A stretch of DNA of 64,000 nucleotides from Caulobacteraceae bacterium (GTDB taxonomy: Bacteria; Pseudomonadota; Alphaproteobacteria; Caulobacterales; Caulobacteraceae), in NCBI GenBank assembly GCA_030446805.1, contig JAUJMO010000002.1:423425-487424 (forward strand), given 5' to 3'. Made by a program: the position numbers and the translations under genes. The notes under the pieces are model-generated. The model had not been told where the DNA came from. It saw only the letters and a list, made by a program, of their open reading frames with translations, and did not search any database. Positions 27,465-36,106 of the stretch are shown piece by piece. Each line of letters starts with the position of its first letter. Position 1 is the stretch's first letter.

Positions 27465-29452
27465 AAGCGGTAGGCCAACCCCAGGCGTAGATTACGGCCG
27501 GGCAGGGGAGCCACATCCTTCAGGAAAGAGGCGTGCTCGCGCGCCTCCTCGTTGGTCAGGTTGCGGGCTTCGGCGAACAGGGTGACGCCGTTGACGGCGG
27601 GCGGCTTCCAGGAGCCGAACAGGTTCACCAGAGTGTAGCCGTCCGTGGGCAGTTCGAACGCGGCGACCCGGTCCTGCTCGCCCACTGTGCGCACCTCCAG
27701 TCGGCCTTCCAGGGCGGCGTCCTCGTAAACGAGGCGGGCCGTCGCGGAGTAGGGCGGGATGCGCGGCGGGGCGCCCAGGTCGGTGTCGGCCCTGACGATG
27801 TCGAACACGCCCTCCAACCGCCACTCGCGACGACCTTCCTCCCAGAGTCGGTAGCTCGCCTCGGCCTCCGCCCCTGTGAACTCGGCGTCCGTCTGGACGT
27901 ACTGAAACACCGGCAGATCGTCGCGAACCTCCCCGGTCGGACGGAAGTCGATGAAGCCCTCGTACCTGACGGCGTACAGGTGCAAGTCGCCCGAGAAGCG
28001 GCCACGCTCCATGTGCGCCGCGCCCTCGACGGAATAGGCGGTCTCCTGCTCGACGGCCTCGTTTCCCACCTCGAAGGTCTGGTTGGCGATGTGCGGGCCT
28101 TCCGCGAACAGCTCCTCCTCCCGGGGCGCGCGCTGGGCTCGGGCGATCGACAGCCCCAGGAAGACGCCGTCGGAGGGCCGCGCGAACACGCCGGCCGAGG
28201 CGGACAGGTTGGTGAAATCGCGCTCGCGGCCCAGGCTCTCCAGCCGCCGGCTGTCCAGCCGAAGCCCGCCTTCCACGCCATAGGCGCCGCGGTCGAGCCG
28301 CTGGAGCGTGTAGACGCCCAGTTCTTCGATATCGGTGGACGGCACATAGGCCTCCTCGCCGATGGCCTCGAAGCTGCGGCGCAAGGCCTGCACCCCGACG
28401 GAGCCGCTGAGGTCTCCGCGCTTGGCCTGGATCAGATCCAGCCGCCCCTCCACCCCGTCGGACAGGAATCGCGTGCCGACCTCCTGGCTTTCCAGCTCCG
28501 CGTGTTCGTAATCGGCGAAACCGGCCGTGAGGCGAGCCGTCTCGAACGGGCCCGCACGGAAGGGCGTCTCCCCGCGCAGGTCGACCCGCGTCTGCTCCAA
28601 TGCGATGGTCACGTCCTCCTCGGCCACGATGCCGTAGGTGGTTTCGGTCCGCTTCACCGACGCGCCCAGGCGGGTGTCGCCCGCCAGATAGGCGAGCCCG
28701 GCCCCGATCTGCTCGAGCTCGACGGCGCTGTTGCGCACCGTTCCCGTGTCTTCCCGCTCCACCCCCAGCACGTCGGCCAGCTGTCGGCTGATCTGAGGAC
28801 CAGGAATGTCGTAGTCCTCGCTTCGCCGGGTGAGGACGTCCGCGGTGAAGACCAGAGGGCCCTCGCCGATCTTGATCTGGCCGGAAGCCTGCCGTCCCTG
28901 GTCCACCGTGGAGGCCTGGACGGACAGCCGCCCGTCGGCGCCTCCGGAAGCGGGCGAGTCGGGCACGCGTTCATCGATGATGTTGATCACCCCGCCGATG
29001 GCGGAGCCGCCGTAGAGCAGGGTGGAGGGGCCGCGCAGCACTTCGATCTGCTTCGCCTCGGCCGGGTCGGTGGCCACCGCGTGATCGGGCGACAGGGCCG
29101 AGGCGTCGATCTGGCCCACCCCGTTTGTCAGCACCTGAACGCGCGGTCCCGCCAGGCCGCGCACCACCGGTCGGCTGGCGCCCGGGCCGAAGAAGGTGGA
29201 GCGCAGGCCCGGAAGGCCGCTCAGCAGATCGCCCAACCCCTGGGCGGGGGCCACATCCAGCTGCTGGCGGGTGATCACGGCCACATTGGCCGTGAGCGCA
29301 TCGGCCGAGATGGCGAAGGGAGCCGCCGTGACGACCACGGCCTCAACGTCGGTGGCGCCTTCCGCCTGGGCGGGCGGGACCGTTTGCGCCGCCGCCGCTG
29401 TGGCCAGGACCGACAGGCTCGCCGTTGCGAGCCGGATTGCAGAACGCCGCAT
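27461..29452 (-). CDS. TonB-dependent receptor, ZnuD-like (zinc uptake)
   Basis: 663-residue outer-membrane receptor. A signal peptide (about 1-24, [15 protein letters not shown]) precedes [18 protein letters not shown], then a plug with [37 protein letters not shown] and a barrel ending in [12 protein letters not shown]. The short form of about 660 residues and the plug sequence match ZnuD/ZnuK zinc receptors. It is divergent from a Zur-type regulator with a palindromic Zur-type box 27 bp before its start, so expression under zinc shortage is expected. ATG 29452 gives the signal peptide; the frame is open to 29494, but that start overlaps the box. Its last codons overlap the end of dnaE2 by 4 bp. 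Confidence 0.85.
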   Translation of the reverse strand: MRRSAIRLATASLSVLATAAAAQTVPPAQAEGATDVEAVVVTAAPFAISADALTANVAVITRQQLDVAPAQGLGDLLSGLPGLRSTFFGPGASRPVVRGLAGPRVQVLTNGVGQIDASALSPDHAVATDPAEAKQIEVLRGPSTLLYGGSAIGGVINIIDERVPDSPASGGADGRLSVQASTVDQGRQASGQIKIGEGPLVFTADVLTRRSEDYDIPGPQISRQLADVLGVEREDTGTVRNSAVELEQIGAGLAYLAGDTRLGASVKRTETTYGIVAEEDVTIALEQTRVDLRGETPFRAGPFETARLTAGFADYEHAELESQEVGTRFLSDGVEGRLDLIQAKRGDLSGSVGVQALRRSFEAIGEEAYVPSTDIEELGVYTLQRLDRGAYGVEGGLRLDSRRLESLGRERDFTNLSASAGVFARPSDGVFLGLSIARAQRAPREEELFAEGPHIANQTFEVGNEAVEQETAYSVEGAAHMERGRFSGDLHLYAVRYEGFIDFRPTGEVRDDLPVFQYVQTDAEFTGAEAEASYRLWEEGRREWRLEGVFDIVRADTDLGAPPRIPPYSATARLVYEDAALEGRLEVRTVGEQDRVAAFELPTDGYTLVNLFGSWKPPAVNGVTLFAEARNLTNEEAREHASFLKDVAPLPGRNLRLGLAYRF

Positions 29453-29478
29453 CGAGCACCTCTTTCCGAAGCTTTCCC

Positions 29479-29493
29479 TGTTACGGTATAACA
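29479..29493. promoter_or_regulatory. probable Zur box
   Basis: TGTTACGGTATAACA has arms TGTTA and TAACA that are exact inverted copies, around a 5-bp centre. This resembles the alphaproteobacterial Zur operator (TGTTATAnnATAACA type). It lies between the divergent znuD-like receptor (start 27 bp away) and the zur-like gene (start 54 bp away), so it could control both. This AT-rich palindrome stands out sharply from the GC-rich flanks. Confidence 0.78.
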
Positions 29494-29546
29494 TCCTGAG
29501 GTCAAGCCCGCTTGCGCCCCGTTCCGGCTGTGGTTAGCTCCCACCC

Positions 29547-30038
29547 ATGTCAAAGGGCGCGTGTGGTCACGAGGGTGAAGCCGTGGCCGGACTGGCGGGC
29601 CGCGCGCTGGACGCGGCCCTGAGCAAGGCCGGCGCCCGGGTCGCCGCGGCCGACGAACGCCTGACCGACTCCCGACGCCGCGTGCTCGAGCTGCTTCTGA
29701 AAGCCGGCGGGCCGGTGAAAGCCTACGACCTGATCGCCGCCTATGGCCAGGGCGGGGCCAAGCCGCCTACCGTTTACCGCGCGCTGGAGTTCCTGGAGCG
29801 GCTGGGCTTCGCGCACCGGCTGGAGAGCCTGAACGCCTATGTCGCCTGTCCCCGCTCCGGCGAGGTCCACGCCGCGGCCTTTCTGATCTGCGAGTGCTGC
29901 GGGGCGACGGTGGAGATCGAGCCGGGGGTGGCCGACAGGGTGGAGAGGGCTGCGGGCGCCCATGGATACAGCCTTCGAGGGCTGACCCTGGAGGCGCGAG
30001 GCCTCTGTCCTGCATGCCGAACCGGGGACGGGCACTAG
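29547..30038 (+). CDS. zur: Fur-family zinc uptake regulator Zur
   Basis: 163-residue metalloregulator that represses zinc uptake genes when zinc is plentiful. The N-terminal winged helix (about 38-90) has LTDSRRRVLELLLKAGGPVKAYDLIAAY and PPTVYRALEFLERLGFAHR. The C-terminal dimer/metal domain has the cysteine motif CECC (around 116) and the second structural zinc pair CPAC (around 154) near the end. The missing His-rich iron-type motif and the divergent ZnuD-like receptor with its shared palindrome favour Zur over Fur. The start at ATG 29547 leaves a roughly 38-residue N-terminal extension, as in several alphaproteobacterial Zur proteins. Confidence 0.85.
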   Translation: MSKGACGHEGEAVAGLAGRALDAALSKAGARVAAADERLTDSRRRVLELLLKAGGPVKAYDLIAAYGQGGAKPPTVYRALEFLERLGFAHRLESLNAYVACPRSGEVHAAAFLICECCGATVEIEPGVADRVERAAGAHGYSLRGLTLEARGLCPACRTGDGH

Positions 30039-30089
30039 GCGGCGCAGGCCTGGGCGGCTACACACCCCCGTCTTTTAGTGCGGTGCAGC

Positions 30090-30638
30090 ATGGACCTGAG
30101 CAAGATCGCCACCGGCGTGAACCCGCCGTACGACGTCAACGCCATCATCGAAATCCCGGGCGGGGGCGAGCCGGTGAAGTACGAGATGGACAAGGAAAGC
30201 GGGGCGCTGTTCGTCGACCGCTTTCTGCACACGGCCATGTACTACCCGGGGAACTACGGCTTCATCCCCCACACCCTGGCCGACGATGGCGATCCCATGG
30301 ACGTGCTGATCGTGGGGCCCACGCCCGTGGTGCCGGGCGCGGTGGTGCGCTGCCGTCCCATCGGCGCGCTGTTGATGGAGGACGAGGCGGGCGGGGACGA
30401 GAAGGTCCTTGCCGTGCCGGTGGACGCGCTCCATCCCTTCTATGCGGGCGTGTCGTCCTGGCGGCAGTTGCCCGCGATCCTGACGGAGCAGATCGCCCAC
30501 TTCTTTCTGCACTACAAGGACCTGGAGAAGGGCAAGCAGACCAACATCCGGGGCTGGGCCGACGCGGAGGAGGCCGGGGAGTTGATCCGCCGGGCGATCA
30601 CGCGCAACGAAGAGGCCGAGGCCGCCGCGCGCACCTGA
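30090..30638 (+). CDS. ppa: inorganic pyrophosphatase (family I)
   Basis: Cytoplasmic enzyme that hydrolyses pyrophosphate to phosphate and so drives biosynthetic reactions forward. 182 residues, the usual length for the bacterial family I hexamer. N-terminal PPYDVNAIIEIPGGGEPVKYEMDKE, the core YPGNYGFIPHTLADDGDPMDVLI with the metal-binding DxDPxD signature, and DEKVLAVPVDAL are all present. ATG 30090 was chosen because it begins MDLSKIATG, the family start; a frame start 12 nt upstream is weaker. It follows zur by 51 bp on the same strand. Confidence 0.96.
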   Translation: MDLSKIATGVNPPYDVNAIIEIPGGGEPVKYEMDKESGALFVDRFLHTAMYYPGNYGFIPHTLADDGDPMDVLIVGPTPVVPGAVVRCRPIGALLMEDEAGGDEKVLAVPVDALHPFYAGVSSWRQLPAILTEQIAHFFLHYKDLEKGKQTNIRGWADAEEAGELIRRAITRNEEAEAAART

Positions 30639-30650
30639 TGCACGGTCGGG

Positions 30651-30704
30651 CCCAGAGCTTGGTCTGCGTTCAGAGCTTGGCTCGCGTCCAGAGCTTCGTT
30701 GCCC
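30651..30704. repeat. three degenerate 18-bp tandem repeats
   Basis: Units CCCAGAGCTTGGTCTGCG, TTCAGAGCTTGGCTCGCG and TCCAGAGCTTCGTTGCCC follow one another between ppa and the SapC gene. All share CAGAGCTT at the same phase. They could be a regulator array or slippage product; no terminator fold is evident. Confidence 0.5.
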
Positions 30705-30765
30705 CCGCGCGTGGGCTTCTCTACAGACGCCCGATCCTTTCAACAGCGCCGTGAGCGTAGATTCC

Positions 30766-31560
30766 ATGGAAACTCAAACGGTGGCGGGCGCGCCTCAGCT
30801 GTCGGGCAATGTGCTGTTCTACAGCAGGCCGGAGCCGCTCACGAAGGAGCAGCACGGCGCGCTGGGCGTGAAACAGTCGGCCACGCCCTACGCCTTCACC
30901 CGGCAGGCCAATGTGGTGCCTTTGGTGGTGACCGAGTTCACCCCGGCGGCCCTGTCCTATCCGGTCATCTTCGCGGGCGACGCCAAGCTGCCGGTGGCCG
31001 TGATGGGGATCACCCATGGCGAGAACCTGTTCGTGGACGAGAACGGGGTCTACGATCCGGACAGCTATCTGCCGGCCTATGTGCGGCGCTACCCCTTCGT
31101 CTTCGCCAACGATCAAACGGGCGAGCGCCTGATCGTGTGCATCGACACCGCGGCCGAGGCGGTGGGCGAGAACCCGGACGCGCCCTTCTTCGTCAATGGC
31201 GAGCCTTCCGAATTCACCCAGAACGCCATCAGGTTCTGCGAGGATTTCGAGACGGAGCGGCGGCGAACGGAAAGCTTCGTCGAGGTGCTCAAGGAGCTGG
31301 ACCTGTTCGACGTCAAGCGGGCCATGTTCACGCCCCGCAACGTGGACGGGACGGTGGGCGAGCCGCAGCAGATCGCGGAATATTTCGGGGTCTCGGAGGA
31401 GAAGCTGAACGCGCTTCCGGCCGAGAAGCTCGTCGAGCTGCGCGACAACGGGGCGCTGGGCCAGATCTACGCCCACCTGATCTCGCTTCAGGGATGGGAC
31501 CGGCTGGTCGCTCGTGCGCTGATCCGGGCCCAGAACCGGCCCACGGTGGCCAACGCCTGA
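30766..31560 (+). CDS. SapC family protein
   Basis: About 264 residues with the SapC domain (Pfam PF07277), common in alphaproteobacteria and named after an S-layer-associated protein of Campylobacter; its biochemical role is not established. Visible: VLFYSRPEPLTKEQHGALGVK, VVPLVVTEFTPAALSYPVIFAG, PVAVMGITHGENLFVDENG, YDPDSYLPAYVRRYPFVFAND and the C-terminal LIVCIDTAAEAVG. No signal peptide. ATG 30766 is used; an in-frame GTG 15 nt upstream (30751) is equally possible since neither has a clear ribosome site. In Caulobacter-like genomes SapC genes often accompany TonB receptors and tryptophan halogenases; here none is adjacent. Confidence 0.85.
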   Translation: METQTVAGAPQLSGNVLFYSRPEPLTKEQHGALGVKQSATPYAFTRQANVVPLVVTEFTPAALSYPVIFAGDAKLPVAVMGITHGENLFVDENGVYDPDSYLPAYVRRYPFVFANDQTGERLIVCIDTAAEAVGENPDAPFFVNGEPSEFTQNAIRFCEDFETERRRTESFVEVLKELDLFDVKRAMFTPRNVDGTVGEPQQIAEYFGVSEEKLNALPAEKLVELRDNGALGQIYAHLISLQGWDRLVARALIRAQNRPTVANA

Positions 31561-31618
31561 GCGCGGCGTCTCCGCGCGCCGGTTCCCGACCGACGCGCGG
31601 ACTTCTATCTTGGGCGGC

Positions 31619-33832
31619 ATGAAAGCGTTCCTCGCCGCAATACTGATGCTGATCGGGGTGGCTGGCGCCTGGCCAGGCCCGGAGGCGGCTGAGCGACTCG
31701 TCTTGGGCCCCAGCGTCGCGTCTTCGCCCGCGTCGGTCCGAGCGCCCGGGCCGGTCAAGGTGGCGCGCACGCCGCACGTCACCGCCGAGTTGCTGCCCGA
31801 GACGGCGGGGGCGGCCCCGGGCGGGACGGTGCACATCGCGCTCAGGCAGGTGATCAAGCCCGGCTGGCACACCTATTGGCGCAACCCCGGCGACAGCGGC
31901 GAGCCGACGGAGGTGCGCTGGACCCTGCCTCCGGGCTGGAGTGCAGGGCCCATCGTGTGGCCCGCGCCGGAACGCCAAGCCATCGGGCCGGAAGGGTCGC
32001 AGCTCGTCAATTACGGCTATGAACGGGAGGTGCTGCTGCCCGTGCCGATCACCGTGCCGGCGGATGCGCGGCCGGGCGAGACGGTGCGGCTGACCGCGCG
32101 GGCCTTTTGGCTGGTGTGCGAGCAGGTCTGCGTGCCGGAGCAGGCCGAGCTGTGGGTGGATGTCCCGGTCACGGCGGGCCGGCCCGCGCCGCACCCGCAG
32201 CATGGGCGGGCGGTGGCCCGGAGCCTGGCCGAGGCGCCCAAGCCTTCGGGGCTGGAGGCCACGACGCGGATCGAGAACGGACGATTGAAGCTGGCTGTGG
32301 TCGGAGCGCCGCTTCGGCGGGCGGAGCTGGCGGGCGCCTGGTTCTACCCCTACTCGGGCTCGGTCATCGACCATGCGGAGCCGCAGACGGTGGATCGCGG
32401 CCGGGAGGGCCTGACGCTGAGCATGGCGCCCAGCCCGGGCGTGCAGGCCGACGGGGCGCCTGAAACGGTCGAGGGGGTCCTGGTCGCGGGCGGGCAGGCC
32501 TGGGAGGTGGCGGCGATCTCCGGGGCGGGGCTGGCCGGGGCTTCCGGGCTGGGCGCGCCCCGGGGTGGGGCCGGTGAGCTGAGCCTGCCGCTGGCGATCG
32601 GGCTGGCGTTGCTGGGCGGGCTGGTGCTGAACCTGATGCCGTGCGTCTTCCCGGTGCTGGGCATGAAGGCCGCGGGCCTGGCCGGGCATGCGCACGAGCC
32701 GCGAGCGGCGCAGCTGCACGGGGCGGCGTTCGGAGCGGGCGTGCTGACGACCTTTCTGGCGCTGGCCGGCGTGCTCTTGGCGCTGCGGGCGGCCGGCGAG
32801 GCGGCGGGCTGGGGCTTTCAGCTGCAGTCGCCGGGCGTGGTGGCCGGGCTCGCCCTGCTGATGCTGCTGGTGGGGTTGAACCTTTCCGGGGCCTTTCACC
32901 TGGGCGGATCGGTGCAGAACGCCGGGTCGGAGCTGGCCTCCCGCCGCGGATTGGCAGGGGCCTTTTTCACGGGCGCCTTGGCCGTGGTGGTGGCCGCGCC
33001 CTGCACGGCGCCCTTCATGGGGCTGGCGATCGGCTGGGCGGTGACGCAGGCGCCGGTGGTGGCGCTGGCGGTGTTCGCCGCTCTGGCCCTGGGGTTCGCG
33101 GCGCCCTTTGTGGCGCTGAGCTTCGCGCCGGGTCTGCTGCGCCGCTTGCCGCGGCCGGGTCCGTGGATGGGCCGGCTGAGGCGATGGCTGGCCGTGCCCA
33201 TGTATGCAGCCGCGGCCTGGCTGGGCTGGGTGTACTGGCGCCAGACCGATCGCGGATGGGAGCTGGTCGCGCTGGCGGGCGTCCTGGCCGCGCTTGGGTG
33301 GTGGTGGGGTCATCGGCAGCGGCGGGGCGAACGCGCCCTCTGGGCGCCGGTTGCGGCCGCCGTGGTCCTGGCGGCCCTGCCCATCTCGAACCTGATCGGG
33401 GGCGGCGGGCGCACGGCGCCCATGGGCGGCAGGCCGATGGCCTCCCAAGCCTGGTCGCCCACGCGGGTGGCGGCTCTGCGTGCGGAAGGACGGCCGGTGT
33501 TCGTGAACTTCACCGCCGACTGGTGCGTGACCTGCAAGGTCAATGAACGGGCGGCCTTGGCGGACCGGGGCGTGGCGGCGGCCTTTGAGCGGTCCGGCGT
33601 GGTCCACCTGACGGCGGACTGGACCCGGCGGGACGGGGTGATCGCGGCGGCGCTGGCCGAGCAGGGGCGCTCGGGCGTACCTCTGTACCTGCTCTATCCG
33701 GCGGGCGGCGGAGCGCCGATCGTGCTGCCGCAACTGCTCACGCCGGGAGCCCTGGTGCGCGCTCTTGAAGGGGCCGGGGGCGCAAGGGCGTCGGGGCCGT
33801 CCGGTTCCCTCTCAGCCCGACCTGAGGCCTAG
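31619..33832 (+). CDS. DsbD-like protein-disulfide reductase
   Basis: 737-residue inner-membrane protein that carries electrons from cytoplasmic thioredoxin to periplasmic thiols. It starts with a signal sequence, then a periplasmic DsbD-type domain (about 30-310) with C167-x3-C171 (CEQVC). A membrane domain of about eight helices (320-590) carries the conserved cysteines C342 (MPCVFPVLGMKAAG) and C462 (APCTAPFMGLAIG). The C-terminal thioredoxin-like domain has C636-x2-C639 (DWCVTCKVNE). The three-cysteine-pair relay is thus complete. It is monocistronic; the N-terminal domain is closer to the ScsB/DUF255-like variant than to E. coli DsbD, so partners may differ. Confidence 0.88.
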   Translation: MKAFLAAILMLIGVAGAWPGPEAAERLVLGPSVASSPASVRAPGPVKVARTPHVTAELLPETAGAAPGGTVHIALRQVIKPGWHTYWRNPGDSGEPTEVRWTLPPGWSAGPIVWPAPERQAIGPEGSQLVNYGYEREVLLPVPITVPADARPGETVRLTARAFWLVCEQVCVPEQAELWVDVPVTAGRPAPHPQHGRAVARSLAEAPKPSGLEATTRIENGRLKLAVVGAPLRRAELAGAWFYPYSGSVIDHAEPQTVDRGREGLTLSMAPSPGVQADGAPETVEGVLVAGGQAWEVAAISGAGLAGASGLGAPRGGAGELSLPLAIGLALLGGLVLNLMPCVFPVLGMKAAGLAGHAHEPRAAQLHGAAFGAGVLTTFLALAGVLLALRAAGEAAGWGFQLQSPGVVAGLALLMLLVGLNLSGAFHLGGSVQNAGSELASRRGLAGAFFTGALAVVVAAPCTAPFMGLAIGWAVTQAPVVALAVFAALALGFAAPFVALSFAPGLLRRLPRPGPWMGRLRRWLAVPMYAAAAWLGWVYWRQTDRGWELVALAGVLAALGWWWGHRQRRGERALWAPVAAAVVLAALPISNLIGGGGRTAPMGGRPMASQAWSPTRVAALRAEGRPVFVNFTADWCVTCKVNERAALADRGVAAAFERSGVVHLTADWTRRDGVIAAALAEQGRSGVPLYLLYPAGGGAPIVLPQLLTPGALVRALEGAGGARASGPSGSLSARPEA

Positions 33833-33872
33833 CCAGGCATCGAAGGGCGCCCCTGAAACCCCGTGTGCGACC

Positions 33873-34349
33873 TCAGCCCGCGGGGGGCGGGGTCGCGGGC
33901 CCGGGGGGCCGCGTTATGACTTCGACGTTGTCGTTGAGGAGGTAGCTCATCTCCTTGAGGGCTTCGACGCGTGTCTCGACCGTTTGCGCCGCTTCATAGT
34001 CGGCCAAGCGCTTGGGCAGATCTTCGCTGATCCCCTTGAGGATGCATCTCAGGTCGCCGTCCGTGCCGCGAGCCTTGAGATCGAGGTGGCCCTGCATGTC
34101 GAGCGCCCCCAGGGCGGCGAGATCGGATTTGAAGCCGGCGTAGCGGGGCAGGGGGCGGTTGGCGGCCGTCAGCGCAGCAAAGCGGGCGGCTTCGGCCTTG
34201 AGGGTCGTCGCACGGCGAACGATGTCGGCGTACATGGGCTCCCGCGCCAGATCGGCGGTGATCGTCACGGCCGGCGCGGCGGTCGGGGCGGCCGCGGCGG
34301 CTTCGGGCGCGGCCAAAAGCGTGAGGACGAGAGCGATGGCGCAGGACAT
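33873..34349 (-). CDS. hypothetical exported protein
   Basis: 158-residue protein with a signal peptide (MSCAIALVLTLLAAPEAAAA), so probably periplasmic. The mature part is helical with VTITADLAREPMYADIVRRA, KSDLAALGALDMQGHLDLKARG, LRCILKGISEDLPKRLADYEAA and LKEMSYLLNDNVEVITRP; one cysteine. No known domain was recognised. The open frame extends 1 kb further upstream, but that is antisense to pgi. The start used here (ATG at 34347-34349) overlaps the ATG of pgi on the opposite strand. Confidence 0.65.
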   Translation of the reverse strand: MSCAIALVLTLLAAPEAAAAAPTAAPAVTITADLAREPMYADIVRRATTLKAEAARFAALTAANRPLPRYAGFKSDLAALGALDMQGHLDLKARGTDGDLRCILKGISEDLPKRLADYEAAQTVETRVEALKEMSYLLNDNVEVITRPPGPATPPPAG

Positions 34350-36009
34350 GGGACAACTCCGGGATGGCGAGGCCCGCCTTGCAACTCCCGCGCCAGGCGA
34401 AGTCGGTGCAGCCTGGGACGCATTGACTGGGGCCGTGGGGGCGGCCCGGGGACGTCGCATCGTCGACATGTTCGGGGCGGAGCCGGATCGGCTCGAGCGG
34501 CTGACGCTGGACGCGGCGGGGCTGCATCTGGACCTTTCGAAACAGGCCTGGACCCTGGACGGCCTGGACGCCGCCCTTGCCTTGGCGCGGGCCTGCGGCG
34601 TCGAGGAGGCCCGCGCCCGGCTGTTCGGCGGGGAGCGGGTGAACCGGTCCGAGGGACGCGCGGTGCTGCACCCGGCGTTGCGCGCGCCTGAGGGCGCCCG
34701 GTTCCGCGCCGAGGGCGAAGCGGTCTCAGGCGACGTGGAAGCCGTGCGCGACGCCATGCGCGACTTCGCCGAAGGGGTGCGCACGGGCGCGGTGCTGAGC
34801 GCGGCGGGGCGGCCGTTCCGGACCATCATCAACATCGGCATCGGCGGCTCGGACCTGGGGCCGCGTCTGGTCCACGAGGCGCTGCGCGCGCTGGACGGAT
34901 GGCTGGAGCTACGGTTCGCGTCCAATGTGGACGGCCACGATATCGCCGCCGCTCTGCACGGGCTGGACCCGGCCGAGACGCTGGTGGTGGTGGTCTCCAA
35001 GACCTTCACCACCCAGGAGACCATGGCCAATGCGGCCGCCGCGCGGGACTGGTTGCGCGCGGGGCTGGGCAAGCGGGGGGACCAGCATCTTGCGGCCGTA
35101 AGCGCGGCGCCCGAGGCGGCTGCGAAGTTCGGGGTGTCGCCGGACCGGGTGTTCGCCTTCCGCGACTGGGTTGGAGGCCGGTTCTCCGTCTGGTCGCCGG
35201 TGGGGCTGTCATGCGCCGCGCGGTTCGGCTGGGCGCGGTGGAGCGCTTTTCTGGACGGCGCGGCCGCCATGGACCGGCATTTCGTGGAAACGCCGCTGGA
35301 GCGGAACGCGCCGGTGCTGATGGCGCTTGCGCAGGTGTTCAACGCCAATGGGCTAGGGCGGCGCGCGCGGGCGGTCGTGCCCTATGCTCAGCGGTTGCGG
35401 CTGCTGCCCGCCTTTCTGCAGCAATTGGAGATGGAGTCGAACGGGAAGTCGGTCACGGCGGACGGCAAGCCCGTGCCGCGGCCAACGGCTCCGGCGGTGT
35501 TCGGGGACGCAGGCACCAACGGGCAGCACGCCTTCTTCCAGCTGCTGCACCAGGGGACCGATGTGATCCCCGTCGATTTCATCGGAGTGGCGCGGAGCGA
35601 GGAGGGGCCGCAAGGGGCGCAGACGAAGCTGCTGGCGAATCTCCTCGCCCAGGCGGAGGCGCTGATGATCGGGCGCTCGGAGGCGGAGGTTCGACGCGAA
35701 CTGGAGGCCAAGGGACTGGACCGGGCCACCCTCGACGAACTGGCGCCGCAACGGACCTTCCCAGGCGATCGCCCGTCGACGCTGATCCTGATGGAGCGGC
35801 TGACGCCGGAGGCGCTTGGGGCGCTGCTGGCGCTGTATGAGCACAAGACCTTTGTGGAAGGGGTGTTGTGGGGGATCAACAGCTTCGACCAGTGGGGCGT
35901 CGAACTGGGCAAGGTGCTGGCGGGACGCATCCTGCCGGAGCTGGAGGGAGCGGCGGAAGGAGATCACGATCCGTCCACGGCGGCCTTGATCGCGCGGCTG
36001 CGGGGATAG
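34348..36009 (+). CDS. pgi: glucose-6-phosphate isomerase
   Basis: Interconverts glucose 6-phosphate and fructose 6-phosphate. 553 residues, close to the usual 540-550. Both family signatures are present: DWVGGRFSVWS (about residue 270) and the C-terminal NSFDQWGVELGKVLA. SKTFTTQETMANA and the catalytic-loop LQQLEMESNGKSV are also seen. Start ATG 34348 gives a short N-terminal extension before the family start AAWDALTGAVGAARGRRIV; ATG 34336 is an alternative. Either start overlaps the 5' end of the divergent hypothetical gene. The hisS-hisZ-hisG operon follows on the same strand after a 97-bp gap. Confidence 0.93.
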   Translation: MGQLRDGEARLATPAPGEVGAAWDALTGAVGAARGRRIVDMFGAEPDRLERLTLDAAGLHLDLSKQAWTLDGLDAALALARACGVEEARARLFGGERVNRSEGRAVLHPALRAPEGARFRAEGEAVSGDVEAVRDAMRDFAEGVRTGAVLSAAGRPFRTIINIGIGGSDLGPRLVHEALRALDGWLELRFASNVDGHDIAAALHGLDPAETLVVVVSKTFTTQETMANAAAARDWLRAGLGKRGDQHLAAVSAAPEAAAKFGVSPDRVFAFRDWVGGRFSVWSPVGLSCAARFGWARWSAFLDGAAAMDRHFVETPLERNAPVLMALAQVFNANGLGRRARAVVPYAQRLRLLPAFLQQLEMESNGKSVTADGKPVPRPTAPAVFGDAGTNGQHAFFQLLHQGTDVIPVDFIGVARSEEGPQGAQTKLLANLLAQAEALMIGRSEAEVRRELEAKGLDRATLDELAPQRTFPGDRPSTLILMERLTPEALGALLALYEHKTFVEGVLWGINSFDQWGVELGKVLAGRILPELEGAAEGDHDPSTAALIARLRG

Positions 36010-36106
36010 CAACTCCTGCAGAGGCGTTTGCGCACCCCTCGCCCTTCCCGCCGGGACAGGAGAGCAGGCGTTGCCGCTCCGCCCCCGGCCCGGTAAGCGC
36101 ACGGGC

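Noticed and set aside
31328-33733. An 801-codon open frame on the minus strand opposite SapC/dsbD-like genes
   Set aside because: Antisense shadow with extreme Arg/Gln/His composition; the plus strand encodes recognised proteins.
34350-35348. Upstream part of a 491-codon minus-strand frame opposite pgi
   Set aside because: Only the last 158 codons, starting at the signal peptide at 34349, look like a protein; the rest is Ser/Arg/Pro-rich antisense of pgi.
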